Origin: Aphrocallistes beatrix
Lineage: Eukaryota; Porifera; Hexactinellida; Sceptrulophora; Aphrocallistidae
Direction: 5' to 3'
Assembly (NCBI GenBank): GCA_963281255.1
Contig: OY725494.1
Coordinates: forward strand, 3,299,934 to 3,363,933
DNA length: 64,000 bases
The notes under the pieces are model-generated. The model had not been told where the DNA came from. It did no database searches and worked only from the letters and a program-made list of their open reading frames with translations. Made by a program: the position numbers and the translations under genes. Below are positions 55,911 to 64,000 of this stretch, piece by piece (the first letter of the stretch is position 1; each line of letters opens with the position of its first letter).

Positions 55911-56489
55911 TTCGATAGGTTAGTTGGTAATAGCGATCCGATCCCTTAGCAACTTAGTAATTGATCACGAGTATCAGCTCGCTCAACTTGTTTTTACAGT
56001 GGCATGGTCTTAGCTATTTGCTGTACATTGTATACTTGTTTATAATCGCACACTCACACTCGCCATATCTGACTTATAGTTGTAGCAATTCCCTTAATTA
56101 AACTTAGTTAATCTTGGTAATTAACAATATTACAATGTTAGCAGTTTATTCTTATATAAATACAGTAATTGGTAAATGCAGTAGAACAGATCTCCAGACT
56201 AATATGTCTATTACACGAAGCAGTTTATTACTCATATTTAACGAACTTGCATGTACCAAAGCTCTATTATTCTCTGCGTTTATTTTGAGTCATGCCTCTT
56301 TCAATCCCTCCTTTTTATTTTGATTCCCAAATATTCATATCACACTACAGCCATGAGATGCTGAATGTATTTTTAATTACTACTCCATTTCTAAATCTAG
56401 CACATCATATCTACGTACTGTAGAAAGTTACAGGTAATAGTTGTCATACTCGCAGCTAGCTGATTAATTCCCTTTTTTGTTCGAGTTAT
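55911..56489. other. Intergenic stretch
   Basis: AT-rich DNA between kinesin-5 and PIGW. No gene or repeat recognised. Confidence 0.5.
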
Positions 56490-57989
56490 ATGGTCGAGGT
56501 GATGGAGTCAGACAGCAGTCGATCCTCAGTGCTGGAGGTGACGTTGGTAGTGATACTAGCATACTCCGGCTGTCTCCTGCGCAACATGCTCCACTCCCTG
56601 TTTGAGTGTCTCTCCAGGAGTCGACTCAGATACCTCCTGGACTTTTCCATCACTTCTCTCTTCACTCTCTTCTCAGTCACTCTCCTATCTGAACACCTGC
56701 TGCGCTCGTACTCACTCCTCTACACCTGTGCTGGGATAGCAGCTCTGCTTTCCATTATCCACAACATTAACTATTTTCCTGGTTTTATAAACCTATTTAC
56801 ATCTCCATATCCTTCTTTTTTGCCATTCCTCACTAATTCCAGGTCCTATATCAACGTGATCTCTTGCATCTGTATTCTGGCTGTTGACTTCCCGTCCCTC
56901 TTCCCTCACAAGTTCGGCAAGACCCGTAGCTACGGGACAGGACTAATGGACGTAGGGGTCGGCATGTTCATTGTAGCTCACGGTATCACGTCCAAATACG
57001 CGCGAAAAGACCCGCCTGACATCACCGGGTGGAGGGGGTACTGGAATCAGATATACATAGAATCCCGTGCGAACGTCCCTATCTTCTTTTTGGGGCTGGT
57101 GCGCCTCGGTATAGTTACGTTTCTACACAAGTCTCCTCCGCTCTACGAGTACGGAACACACTGGAACTTCTTCTTCACCATCGGCTGCGTCAAGCTGCTG
57201 TCAGGATGCATCCTGCCCATCCTCCCCAGCAAGATGTCCATCTCCACCTTTGTGACCGCCACGCTGATGTGCCTACTCTACCAGTACTGGCTGGTGGAGT
57301 TCGGGCTGAGAGAGTTCATCTTGCACGCGCCGAGGAGCGGGTTCTACTCCTCGAACAGAGAGGGCCTCTACTCCTGCGTCGGATTCACTTCCCTCTACCT
57401 GTACAGTGTCAGTATCGGCACTCTCATCTTCTCAGTGAGAGGGAGTGTGGCGGAGTGGACCGGGGTTTGCGCCGGTCTGTTTTCACTCACCTTCATAATA
57501 TGGGGACTACTCTACTTCACTTCCAGTCACATCGAGCCTATCTCCAGACGTCTAACCAACCTCCCCTACGTGCTATGGATTTGCACCCTCTCGATATTCT
57601 CTCTCTCAGTCTCCCTGATGTTTGACCTCGCTACCCTGTTCCTAGCTTCAATGCAGGAGAATCGCAGAAGAGACCAGAATCCAAACCTATCCTCTACCAC
57701 CAACACCAGCAGCTCCAGCCAGGATGTGATCATCCCAATCGACAGGTCAACCTCCGACACACAGGTCCCTCACAAAGACTACTTTCTCTCTAACCTAATC
57801 CTAGCCATAGATTACAATCAGCTGGTCTACTTCCTGGTAGCCAACATTCTCACGGGACTAATCAATTTAGTTGCAGACACACAGGCCGCTAGCAGGACGA
57901 CTGCCATCTGCTACCTTATTGGATACCAACTCGTGCTCTCTTACTTCATCACCGTCTTGTATAGGAGGAAAATTAAAATAAAATTTTAG
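56490..57989 (+). CDS. PIGW: PIGW/GWT1, GPI-anchor inositol acyltransferase
   Basis: A single exon of 499 residues (human PIGW has 504), with about 12-13 hydrophobic helices. The stretch ILAVDFPSLFPHKFGKTRSY followed by GTGLMDVGVG is diagnostic, and YGTHWNFFFTIGCVKLL and NREGLYSCVGF also match. At the C-terminus, NQLVYFLVANILTGLINLVAD matches [22 protein letters not shown] of human PIGW. The enzyme acylates the inositol of GlcN-PI in the ER lumen, an early step in GPI-anchor synthesis. Start at 56490 fits an acidic N-terminus before the first helix; MESD five codons later is a possible alternative. Confidence 0.96.
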   Translation: MVEVMESDSSRSSVLEVTLVVILAYSGCLLRNMLHSLFECLSRSRLRYLLDFSITSLFTLFSVTLLSEHLLRSYSLLYTCAGIAALLSIIHNINYFPGFINLFTSPYPSFLPFLTNSRSYINVISCICILAVDFPSLFPHKFGKTRSYGTGLMDVGVGMFIVAHGITSKYARKDPPDITGWRGYWNQIYIESRANVPIFFLGLVRLGIVTFLHKSPPLYEYGTHWNFFFTIGCVKLLSGCILPILPSKMSISTFVTATLMCLLYQYWLVEFGLREFILHAPRSGFYSSNREGLYSCVGFTSLYLYSVSIGTLIFSVRGSVAEWTGVCAGLFSLTFIIWGLLYFTSSHIEPISRRLTNLPYVLWICTLSIFSLSVSLMFDLATLFLASMQENRRRDQNPNLSSTTNTSSSSQDVIIPIDRSTSDTQVPHKDYFLSNLILAIDYNQLVYFLVANILTGLINLVADTQAASRTTAICYLIGYQLVLSYFITVLYRRKIKIKF

Positions 57990-58175
57990 AATATAACAAT
58001 GCGTATTGTTGTGAATGTTATAAGCCATATTTGTGTATAAAAAATACTGATCCTATCTATTACATGCGTTTTCCAATGAACCGTGGCCCTGAAGTGCCTT
58101 CATATTTACATTTACACATCCTAGTTAATTTTGATCTCTACTTTGCATTACCGCTCCATCTTAGTGTTAGCTCGC

Positions 58176-58529
58176 ATGAATTCTACAGATATGGCATCAG
58201 CATCAATGGACGTAGAGGAAGCAACCAGTTCTACCAGTCTGGTAAGTAAAACAGATAAGAAGAGATTCGAAGTGAAGAAGTGGAACGCAGTGGCATTATG
58301 GGCATGGGACATCGTGGTGGACAACTGCGCCATCTGCCGCAACCACATCATGGACCCGTGCATCGAGTGTCAGGCCAACCAGGCGTCCGCCACGAGTGAG
58401 GAGTGCACGGTGGCCTGGGGGGTGTGCAACCATGCTTTTCACTTCCACTGCATTTCTCGCTGGCTGAAAACACGGCAGGTGTGTCCGCTAGACAACAGAG
58501 ACTGGGAATTCCACAAGTACGGACACTAA
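58176..58529 (+). CDS. RBX1: RING-box protein RBX1 (ROC1)
   Basis: The frame from 58176 ([10 protein letters not shown], 117 residues) or 58191 ([10 protein letters not shown]) encodes an almost invariant RBX1 core: [20 protein letters not shown], then the RING-H2 with [40 protein letters not shown] and the end [19 protein letters not shown]1 is the catalytic RING of cullin-RING ubiquitin ligases, binding the cullin through its N-terminal strand and recruiting the E2. Human RBX1 is 108 aa, so 58191 gives the more typical length. The GTAAGT at 58241 looks like a donor, but reading straight through it gives the expected protein, so I take the gene as intronless. Confidence 0.97.
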   Translation: MNSTDMASASMDVEEATSSTSLVSKTDKKRFEVKKWNAVALWAWDIVVDNCAICRNHIMDPCIECQANQASATSEECTVAWGVCNHAFHFHCISRWLKTRQVCPLDNRDWEFHKYGH

Positions 58530-59264
58530 CCCTTGCACGATATGAACTGAGCTGTCTGTACTATCTGTATGAATCTATTTGTTTATTGGTTTTATCTGCC
58601 AGTTCAAATAATAGGTTCAAAGTTGAAATCAGGAATATCGAGGTTAAAACATACAGCATGTAACTACGTAGTATATTTGAAAACCACGAAATATGTTCCA
58701 TACAATAATGTTAAAGTAGGTAATTTGGGATATTTTATTTAAGATTTCGCACTGAGAGTGTGGAGTCTCACTACAGTGCTACCTCTATAAACGGGAAATG
58801 GGACACTTTTAGGCTAGCAATTAAACACCATTAAGATTAGTCTGCTTAGGTGGATAATTCTAGAATTTGTATGTTCAATTTCTGAAGAAATTCCTAAAAT
58901 CATTCCTTTGCTTGCCATTGTAGTAATTCCTACTTTGCAAATATTTTCCGATGTACATATTAAGATAATTACATTTCGCATCCATCTGGTCACTTACGCT
59001 GCTCAATCGGTCTGTCGGTCGACATATTTGTATCTATGCCCTATGAACGGATATTAGAGCAGCATTTTTTTGAAGTTGTCTATAACAGTGGAGTCTCCCA
59101 AAACGGACACTCCGAAAAGTGGACAACCCCTCTACAACGGACGTGTCCGTTATTCGGAGACTCCACTATAAACAATAAAACATTCTATTTCCTGAGATTA
59201 CAAATGGTTATAAATCAGAAGTTGGCCACTATACATAGTATAGTCGGCAAACTAAAAAAGACTA
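58530..59264. other. Intergenic stretch with small MITE and hairpin
   Basis: A short palindromic element with ends CAGTGGAGTCTCC occupies about 59086-59168 and holds inverted AACGGACA blocks; Tigger/pogo-like by its ends. A GCCGACTATAC-type hairpin lies inverted at 59222-59252. No gene. Confidence 0.65.
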
Positions 59265-60641
59265 CAGTATGTCCCGAAAGTCTTTTCCTATTATAATATC
59301 GACTATATTATGCACCCTTAGCTCATCTAGTCCAACAAAGTTAAACTTACAACTATTTTTACTTTTGGCAACGTGTTAAAAGATTAAATAATAGCTATAT
59401 TATCCAAGGCATTGTATTCGTCTCAATTTTTTTTTGGAATTTCCAAATTTCTTTTTTTTTCGGATATTAGATGTCAAATTTAATGAATCCTTCCTCAAAT
59501 TTAATGAATCCTTCCTCAAATCTTGTACGTGTCAAAGCGATAGCTATGTTAGAAGCTGGGATTACACAAAAAGACGTTGCTAGAAGACTAGGGAAAACGA
59601 TCAAAACAGTAAACAATTGGTGGAGACGCAATAAGTGTGGTGAAAGTCTGATTGATAAACCCAGATCAGGGAGGCCATCTTCACTTACGAGAGTGGCTAA
59701 AATTGTGATTTCAAAGTCTGTTGGTAAGAGACACCAGTCGACAAGAAAACTGGCGAGAAGACTAACCGCTCGTGGCCACAATACCTCCAAAACCGCCATA
59801 CATCGCTATTTGAGGGAAAAGCTTGGCCTCAAAAGCTACAAACGACCCCGCAATCCGAGATTAACCGAAAAACAGAGGGTTCACAGATTAAAATTTTGTA
59901 AAGAAAGACTCAATTGGTCAGCTAAGGATTGGGCTAACGTCGTATTCTCGGACGAAGCTCCTTTTCATCTGTTTGAACCTTCAAACCGACAAACAGATCG
60001 CGTTTGGGACTCTGATGCTCAAAATATACCTCCGGTTCTCACATCAAAATTCCCCCCACATTTGATGGTATGGGGCGCTATGTCAGCTAATGCTGTGTCA
60101 GAATTACACATTCTTCCTCAGAAATGCACTATAAATGCCAAATATTATGTGGATAACATCCTAGCTGGCCCATGTAAATCTGCCTTTGCTCGTAGGCGAT
60201 CAAAAGGGACGATTCTGGAGAGAAAACTTTGCGAAAACATGTCGAATGCCATCTTTCAGCAGGATGGAGCCCCTGCTCACACCTCAAAATCGAGGCAGGA
60301 ATGGTGTCGATTGAAACTTCCTGGTTACTGGGCGAAAGAAGTATGGCCAGGCAACTCTCCTGATCTTTCTCCGATTGAAAATTTGTGGGCTGTGTTTAAA
60401 CAAAACTTATCAGAGATACCTCCTGCGACAAATCTAGAAATGCTGGAAAAAAATCTGAAAACGTTGTGGTCGGACATCAGTCCTGATTTACTCAGAAGAT
60501 TGATAGATGGAATGCCAGACAGAATGAGGAAGTGTGTAGTAATGAAAGGAGGTTATATTGGGAAATAATTAAACCCTTATGACACGTAATATTAATTTTA
60601 TAATTTCAAATCAAATAGGAAAATACTTTCGGGACATACTG
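59265..60641 (+). mobile_element. Complete Tc1/mariner-superfamily transposon, DD37E
   Basis: The element is 1377 bp with 28-bp terminal inverted repeats starting CAGTATGTCCCGAAAG (one mismatch between ends) and TA on both sides (59263-59264 and 60642-60643). It holds one uninterrupted transposase gene. It lies 43 bp beyond the stop of the carnitine acyltransferase, in that gene's presumed 3' UTR. Nearly identical ends and an intact gene argue for recent arrival. Confidence 0.95.
59471..60568 (+). CDS. Tc1/mariner-type transposase (DD37E catalytic triad)
   Basis: A 365-residue protein without stops. An N-terminal helix-turn-helix (AIAMLEAGITQKDVARRLGK, then TVNNWWRRNK) and a GRP-like SGRPSS hook lead to a second helix-turn-helix for binding the terminal repeats. 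The catalytic acids sit in FSDEAPFHLF (first Asp), FQQDGAPAHTS (second Asp) and SPDLSPIENLW (Glu), and 37 residues separate the second Asp from the Glu. Classic Tc1 has 34 and mariner has a third Asp, so this belongs with DD37E elements known from mosquitoes and some vertebrates and protists. The N-terminal SNLMNPS is a short tandem duplication. It cuts and pastes its own element at TA. Confidence 0.93.
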   Translation: MSNLMNPSSNLMNPSSNLVRVKAIAMLEAGITQKDVARRLGKTIKTVNNWWRRNKCGESLIDKPRSGRPSSLTRVAKIVISKSVGKRHQSTRKLARRLTARGHNTSKTAIHRYLREKLGLKSYKRPRNPRLTEKQRVHRLKFCKERLNWSAKDWANVVFSDEAPFHLFEPSNRQTDRVWDSDAQNIPPVLTSKFPPHLMVWGAMSANAVSELHILPQKCTINAKYYVDNILAGPCKSAFARRRSKGTILERKLCENMSNAIFQQDGAPAHTSKSRQEWCRLKLPGYWAKEVWPGNSPDLSPIENLWAVFKQNLSEIPPATNLEMLEKNLKTLWSDISPDLLRRLIDGMPDRMRKCVVMKGGYIGK

Positions 60642-60683
60642 TATGTCAATTGGTATACATGGTATATGAAGATTCATGCAAAC

Positions 60684-62468
60684 TTAATTCGTTTTCTCCA
60701 CAAGCTGTTGCATTTTAAGAAGAGAATCCTCAATGGCTTGAGAAAATTGTATTGCACTATGAGAATGTAGAGAGTTGAGAATTGAAGTGACAGAAATATT
60801 AAATTGATTATCCTTCAGATTCAGAAGTATAAACTGTCCTTCTAAGCTCTTCGGGAAGGAGATACAATGGGTATTGAGTCCAGAATAGTTGTGAGAAGAG
60901 AAGAATTTATTATTAAACAGACGAGTGAATGCTCCCTCCCTGAACAAATTGACAGGCATCCCTTCTTCTTCTGCTAGGAGCTTGAGTGCTCTCATGTGTT
61001 TATTCGTAACCTCTCCTTCAAAAGTCTCATTCAGTATCGCTCCATGCTTAGCAACAGCTCTACTCAGAAGAATCCGTTTCTGTGTCTCAGTTTTCTCGCG
61101 AGATAGCATGCCTTGAACAAATGACTTAGATTCATCTGTAATAGTAAAGGGCTGCTCCAGTCTCCCCCCTTTAAATTTCCTGAGTGACACTGAATGGTGA
61201 CACGGAGATAAGTGGTTGTAGAGTTGGTAGTAAGCCAGTTGGATAGCCATATGCAGGTAACCGTTGGGATGAAGGTTTTGATTCTTAACGAAATTCACTC
61301 CAAAGTTTGTAAATGTAAATATATGAGGATCACACTTGGCTGAGATAGCTGTTAGTTTTCTTTGAGCTTGTTGGATGTGGAGCTTAGATGTGTTGGAGAG
61401 TTCCCAATCCAACTTTTGTACTCTGATGGAGTCAGGCAATTGAATGCTTAAATCAATACTAATCCCGAAATTAAACATTGGAGATTTCATATTCCCATCT
61501 CGAACCGCATGGTCATAAACTATCCCCATGTATCCATCTCTCGCGACTATCAACTGGTTCCCGAGATCATGCCAGCAGTTGAAAGGCAACTCCCCGCCGA
61601 TAGTAGTCTGCTTGAGAACAGCTGCCGCACTGACTCCTCGTTTCTCCTCAAGGCAAACTCCGAACAAACTCTCTTCAATCTCTTTCAGCGAGGTAGCATT
61701 GACTGGAGACCGTTTCAACTCCTCCCTTGCCGAGTACCATTCTGGTCGATCTAGGGTAGTGAGGATACTAACTGAAGGTCCATCACTTTCTTTCTCCTGA
61801 ATTACTATCTGATAAAGTAGTTGTAGTATCTCTTGTACACTCAATAACTTTCTGTTTTCGATTTCAAATACAGGAACTTTATAAACATGTCCTCCGTACA
61901 GAACCACAATGTGTCTGCTTGAAGAAGAGAAGTGTAGCTTATCTACTTGTATGCCAGGAGCTCGATAAGATCCTAACAGCGTTCTGTACTGTGTCATGCA
62001 TAGTGGAGTGGTGCCTCTCATCTCTTGTGGCAATCGGTCATGACGGATATCCTCCTGCATCACAAGGAACGCAGATATATACTGAGACGCTATGGCCAGC
62101 ATGCCTTCTATCGAAACAGAGTTCAGTTTATCTTTTACAAATACGACAGGATTTGAATATATTAGTGAATTCCGGTTACTTAGGAATCTGTCATATACGA
62201 ACGTGTGTGCAGCCCAATTAATCTTCTCTTTCGCTAACTGGATCAACTTATTTTGCAAATATGGACCATCCTTTTTGGCGAATTCCTTTATATACAAGAG
62301 AGTTTGAGAGTGTTCATCCCCAGTTAAGATGGGTCGTATTGTGGCTTGGAATTTGTTTAACGAGTTGTCTAAGTTCGGTACTGGCAGCTCCGGGAGTGAA
62401 GCAGCAGTAGAGTAGTAGGACAGCCGTGTGAATAGTTTGCTAAATGGAACCATACACTGTACTAGCAC
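60684..62468 (-). CDS. Carnitine acyltransferase, divergent CRAT-like
   Basis: A 594-residue intronless protein, or 589 from the second Met (62453), which opens with a mitochondrial-like presequence (MVPFSKLFTRLSYYSTAAS). It follows with LPELPVPNL, the signature start of the carnitine/choline acyltransferase fold. LCMTQYRTLLGSYRAPG, the catalytic YDHAVRDG (His320) and HMAIQLAYYQLY align best with carnitine acetyltransferase (LCMNQYYQILSSCRVPG). Unusual changes: NRWFDK before the active site is NCWHDL, the STS motif that contacts carnitine reads SSH, and the GYG-C-Y block near the end is lost. The enzyme may have shifted substrate or be weakened; whether it still uses carnitine is unknown. A Tc1 element lies just past its stop. 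Confidence 0.88.
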   Translation of the reverse strand: MLVQCMVPFSKLFTRLSYYSTAASLPELPVPNLDNSLNKFQATIRPILTGDEHSQTLLYIKEFAKKDGPYLQNKLIQLAKEKINWAAHTFVYDRFLSNRNSLIYSNPVVFVKDKLNSVSIEGMLAIASQYISAFLVMQEDIRHDRLPQEMRGTTPLCMTQYRTLLGSYRAPGIQVDKLHFSSSSRHIVVLYGGHVYKVPVFEIENRKLLSVQEILQLLYQIVIQEKESDGPSVSILTTLDRPEWYSAREELKRSPVNATSLKEIEESLFGVCLEEKRGVSAAAVLKQTTIGGELPFNCWHDLGNQLIVARDGYMGIVYDHAVRDGNMKSPMFNFGISIDLSIQLPDSIRVQKLDWELSNTSKLHIQQAQRKLTAISAKCDPHIFTFTNFGVNFVKNQNLHPNGYLHMAIQLAYYQLYNHLSPCHHSVSLRKFKGGRLEQPFTITDESKSFVQGMLSREKTETQKRILLSRAVAKHGAILNETFEGEVTNKHMRALKLLAEEEGMPVNLFREGAFTRLFNNKFFSSHNYSGLNTHCISFPKSLEGQFILLNLKDNQFNISVTSILNSLHSHSAIQFSQAIEDSLLKMQQLVEKTN

Positions 62469-63030
62469 AACAATATTTAGAGCTATTCCGATACAATTTT
62501 ATAGAGCCTTACTATACTATAATGGATATTTTGCTCCACATATGTTCAAGCCACAGCAATGATGCATTCTGTTCATTACAAATCCCATTACGTATTGCCT
62601 TTGATTGTTATTATGTGCACTTGTATTTACATTTATGTCCACGATGGCGCTTGTTGACCTCTAATAAATAACAAACGCGGCAACAAGCATACATAATTAC
62701 AGTTATTTAATCGCGTTTGAAATGCGACTTTTAGTATTGCATTGGCACTCGGAGGGCGACTCGCCGCATCGCAAGCAAGAGAAGCGCGCTTGTAATTTTA
62801 AAATAATTCACACTTGGAAAGTAGAGCTGTAACGGATTTCAACTCTTGTTTTAAATCATTTTATGAATGACCTTGATGGCGATTTATGTAACTAAAAATA
62901 GAAATAAGACTTATTATTATTAGAAATAAGTAATTCATGTTTATTAGCCAAATTTATAAATTAACATCTTAGCACAAATAATACGGCAAAAAGTAATATT
63001 TATATTTTCAAATAAGCCACGTATTTCTTT
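62469..63030. other. Intergenic stretch with a reversed GC-rich module fragment
   Basis: At about 62735-62800 GGGCGACTCGCCGCATCGCA and AGAAGCGCGCTTGTA are an inverted, truncated copy of the module at 9495 and 15051. No gene. Confidence 0.55.
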
Positions 63031-63963
63031 TCAAGGCACACTCTGATAATTCCGAATGTCATCGTGAGGCCGAACTAGTGAGCCTAGCCTAGGTCTGGTA
63101 GGCTGTCTTAGAATCCCAATGTCTGTACTAATTCTCTGAATTTCACTTCCTTCCTCTACTGCGGCTAAGGACGGAGGAATAAGCGGAGTTTGTTCGCTCG
63201 AAATCGATCCTCTGAGTTGGACTACCGGGATAGAAATGTCTTGCTTACACAGTGGGCAATAGTAGTTATCCAGGGAGAACCATTTATCTATACACTTAAC
63301 GTGATATATGTGAGAACAGGGGAGCTGCTTCACGGTGACATTCGTGTAGAAGTCTTCGAGACAGATAGGACATTTGTCATAAAGCTCTGTGATAGTGTTA
63401 TAACGTCGTGTGGGCATCCGCCTCACACGTGGATTTCTGAGAAATCTCTGAACACGTTTGAAGAAGTTGAACAACAATTTGATCACGATGTAGCATATTA
63501 TTGTCAAGATGGAGACGGCGAGGACGATGCCGAAGCTAAGAAGGAGTGCCTGCCAGTTGAAGTCAGACGGTAGCAGCACTACCTCTGACAACTCCGGATT
63601 CCAAGCATACGTCTTGTTCTCATCTTCGTAGGCGTAGTTCATCAGCATCTCGATAGCTGCATAGTTGATCTGCACAGTGGGGATGGAGATCTTGGAGCGG
63701 ATTTCTTTAATGTGCTTCTCCTGCGGAGACAGGTAGTTGATGGAGTAGTAATCTTGAGGTAGGATCACGGCCGAGTAGCCTGCAACCTGGAGGTTGAAGA
63801 TGAGCAGGATAAGGTCGCATTGATTCGTGTCTATCAGTGCAACCCGCTTCAGGCGGGTGATGTTACTTGGCTGTAGGATCTGTGTACACGCGCCTCTGGG
63901 GTAGGGTAGGTACATTGTACCCCTGATACCTCCCCTAGGCAGGGGGGACCCGATATTCGTGAG
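63031..63963 (-). CDS. PA-TM-RING E3 ubiquitin ligase (RNF13/RNF167 type), 3' exon only
   Basis: The exon encodes the end of a protease-associated luminal domain (EYRVPLPRGGIRGT, then PRGACTQIL, aligning with YRLPAEGLKGFLIN and ENACEPI of RNF13), a membrane helix (about LLLSFGIVLAVSILTIICYI) and a RING-H2 finger CPICLEDF...CSHIYHVKCIDKW...CPLC. The Met at 63915 is internal: homology continues upstream of it to about 63963, where an in-frame stop and an AG suggest a splice acceptor, so the N-terminal exons lie beyond the window. The cytosolic tail carries EQTPLI, an acidic dileucine signal for endosome/lysosome sorting. The family ubiquitinates endolysosomal membrane proteins. Paralogue not assigned. 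Confidence 0.88.
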   Translation of the reverse strand, partial: LTNIGSPLPRGGIRGTMYLPYPRGACTQILQPSNITRLKRVALIDTNQCDLILLIFNLQVAGYSAVILPQDYYSINYLSPQEKHIKEIRSKISIPTVQINYAAIEMLMNYAYEDENKTYAWNPELSEVVLLPSDFNWQALLLSFGIVLAVSILTIICYIVIKLLFNFFKRVQRFLRNPRVRRMPTRRYNTITELYDKCPICLEDFYTNVTVKQLPCSHIYHVKCIDKWFSLDNYYCPLCKQDISIPVVQLRGSISSEQTPLIPPSLAAVEEGSEIQRISTDIGILRQPTRPRLGSLVRPHDDIRNYQSVP

Positions 63964-64000
63964 CTCAACACTGTTGATACTGGCTGATAAGTGATTGAGA

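Noticed and set aside
56114-56323. 69-codon frame between kinesin-5 and PIGW
   Set aside because: AT-rich, no pattern, no homology recognised.

Overview
The window is nuclear DNA from an animal. It carries spliced genes with GT-AG introns and conserved metazoan proteins (PUF60, VMP1, prefoldin 5, GNB1L, V-ATPase a and A, kinesin-5, PIGW, RBX1, a carnitine acyltransferase) in a strongly AT-rich background. A decayed NACHT-LRR (NLR-type) gene, two NHL-repeat genes and several dense layers of small DNA transposons suggest an early-branching animal, most likely a demosponge. That placement is inference from gene style and cannot be proved from this window.

Layout. 1-2.5 kb: a 12-bp satellite, a minor tandem repeat and nested fold-back and TA-flanked elements. 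2.6-6.0 kb: an NHL-repeat gene and an intronless PUF60, both on +. 6.3-10.7 kb: a transposon pile, with fold-back, hAT-like and Tc1/mariner-like non-autonomous elements nested in one another. 10.85-14.64 kb: an intronless ABCC (MRP4-like) transporter on -. 14.7-20.9 kb: more repeats and an NLR pseudogene on - that was split by a fold-back element and by a hairpin MITE. 21.4-22.4 kb: a serine/threonine dehydratase on +. 23.5-31.0 kb: VMP1 on + in three exons, with an aberrant Rho-family gene antisense in its second intron. 32.1-35.2 kb: prefoldin 5 (six exons) and a WAVE/SCAR-like gene, both on -. 36.0-46.4 kb: the V-ATPase a subunit in 26 exons, with GNB1L (antisense, intron 4) and a coiled-coil NHL protein (antisense, intron 14) nested inside it. 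46.8-48.8 kb: V-ATPase subunit A, directly downstream on the same strand. 49.5-58.5 kb: four more + genes (a tail-anchored coiled-coil protein of unknown function, kinesin-5/KIF11, PIGW, RBX1). 59.3-60.6 kb: a whole Tc1/mariner-type DNA transposon with an intact DD37E transposase. 60.7-64 kb, on -: a divergent intronless carnitine acyltransferase and the 3' exon of a PA-TM-RING ubiquitin ligase that runs off the window.

Functional themes. Four genes bear on acidified compartments or autophagy: V-ATPase a and A are core parts of one proton pump, VMP1 acts in ER-autophagosome biology, and the PA-TM-RING ligase carries an endolysosomal sorting motif. The adjacency of the two pump subunits is the most striking arrangement. 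Everything else looks like ordinary housekeeping gene mixing. I see no single new enzymatic system. The most unusual material is the fold-back transposon family with tandem-repeat arms, the palindromic CpG-decayed satellite, the Rho protein with a rewritten switch II, and the three antisense genes nested in introns.
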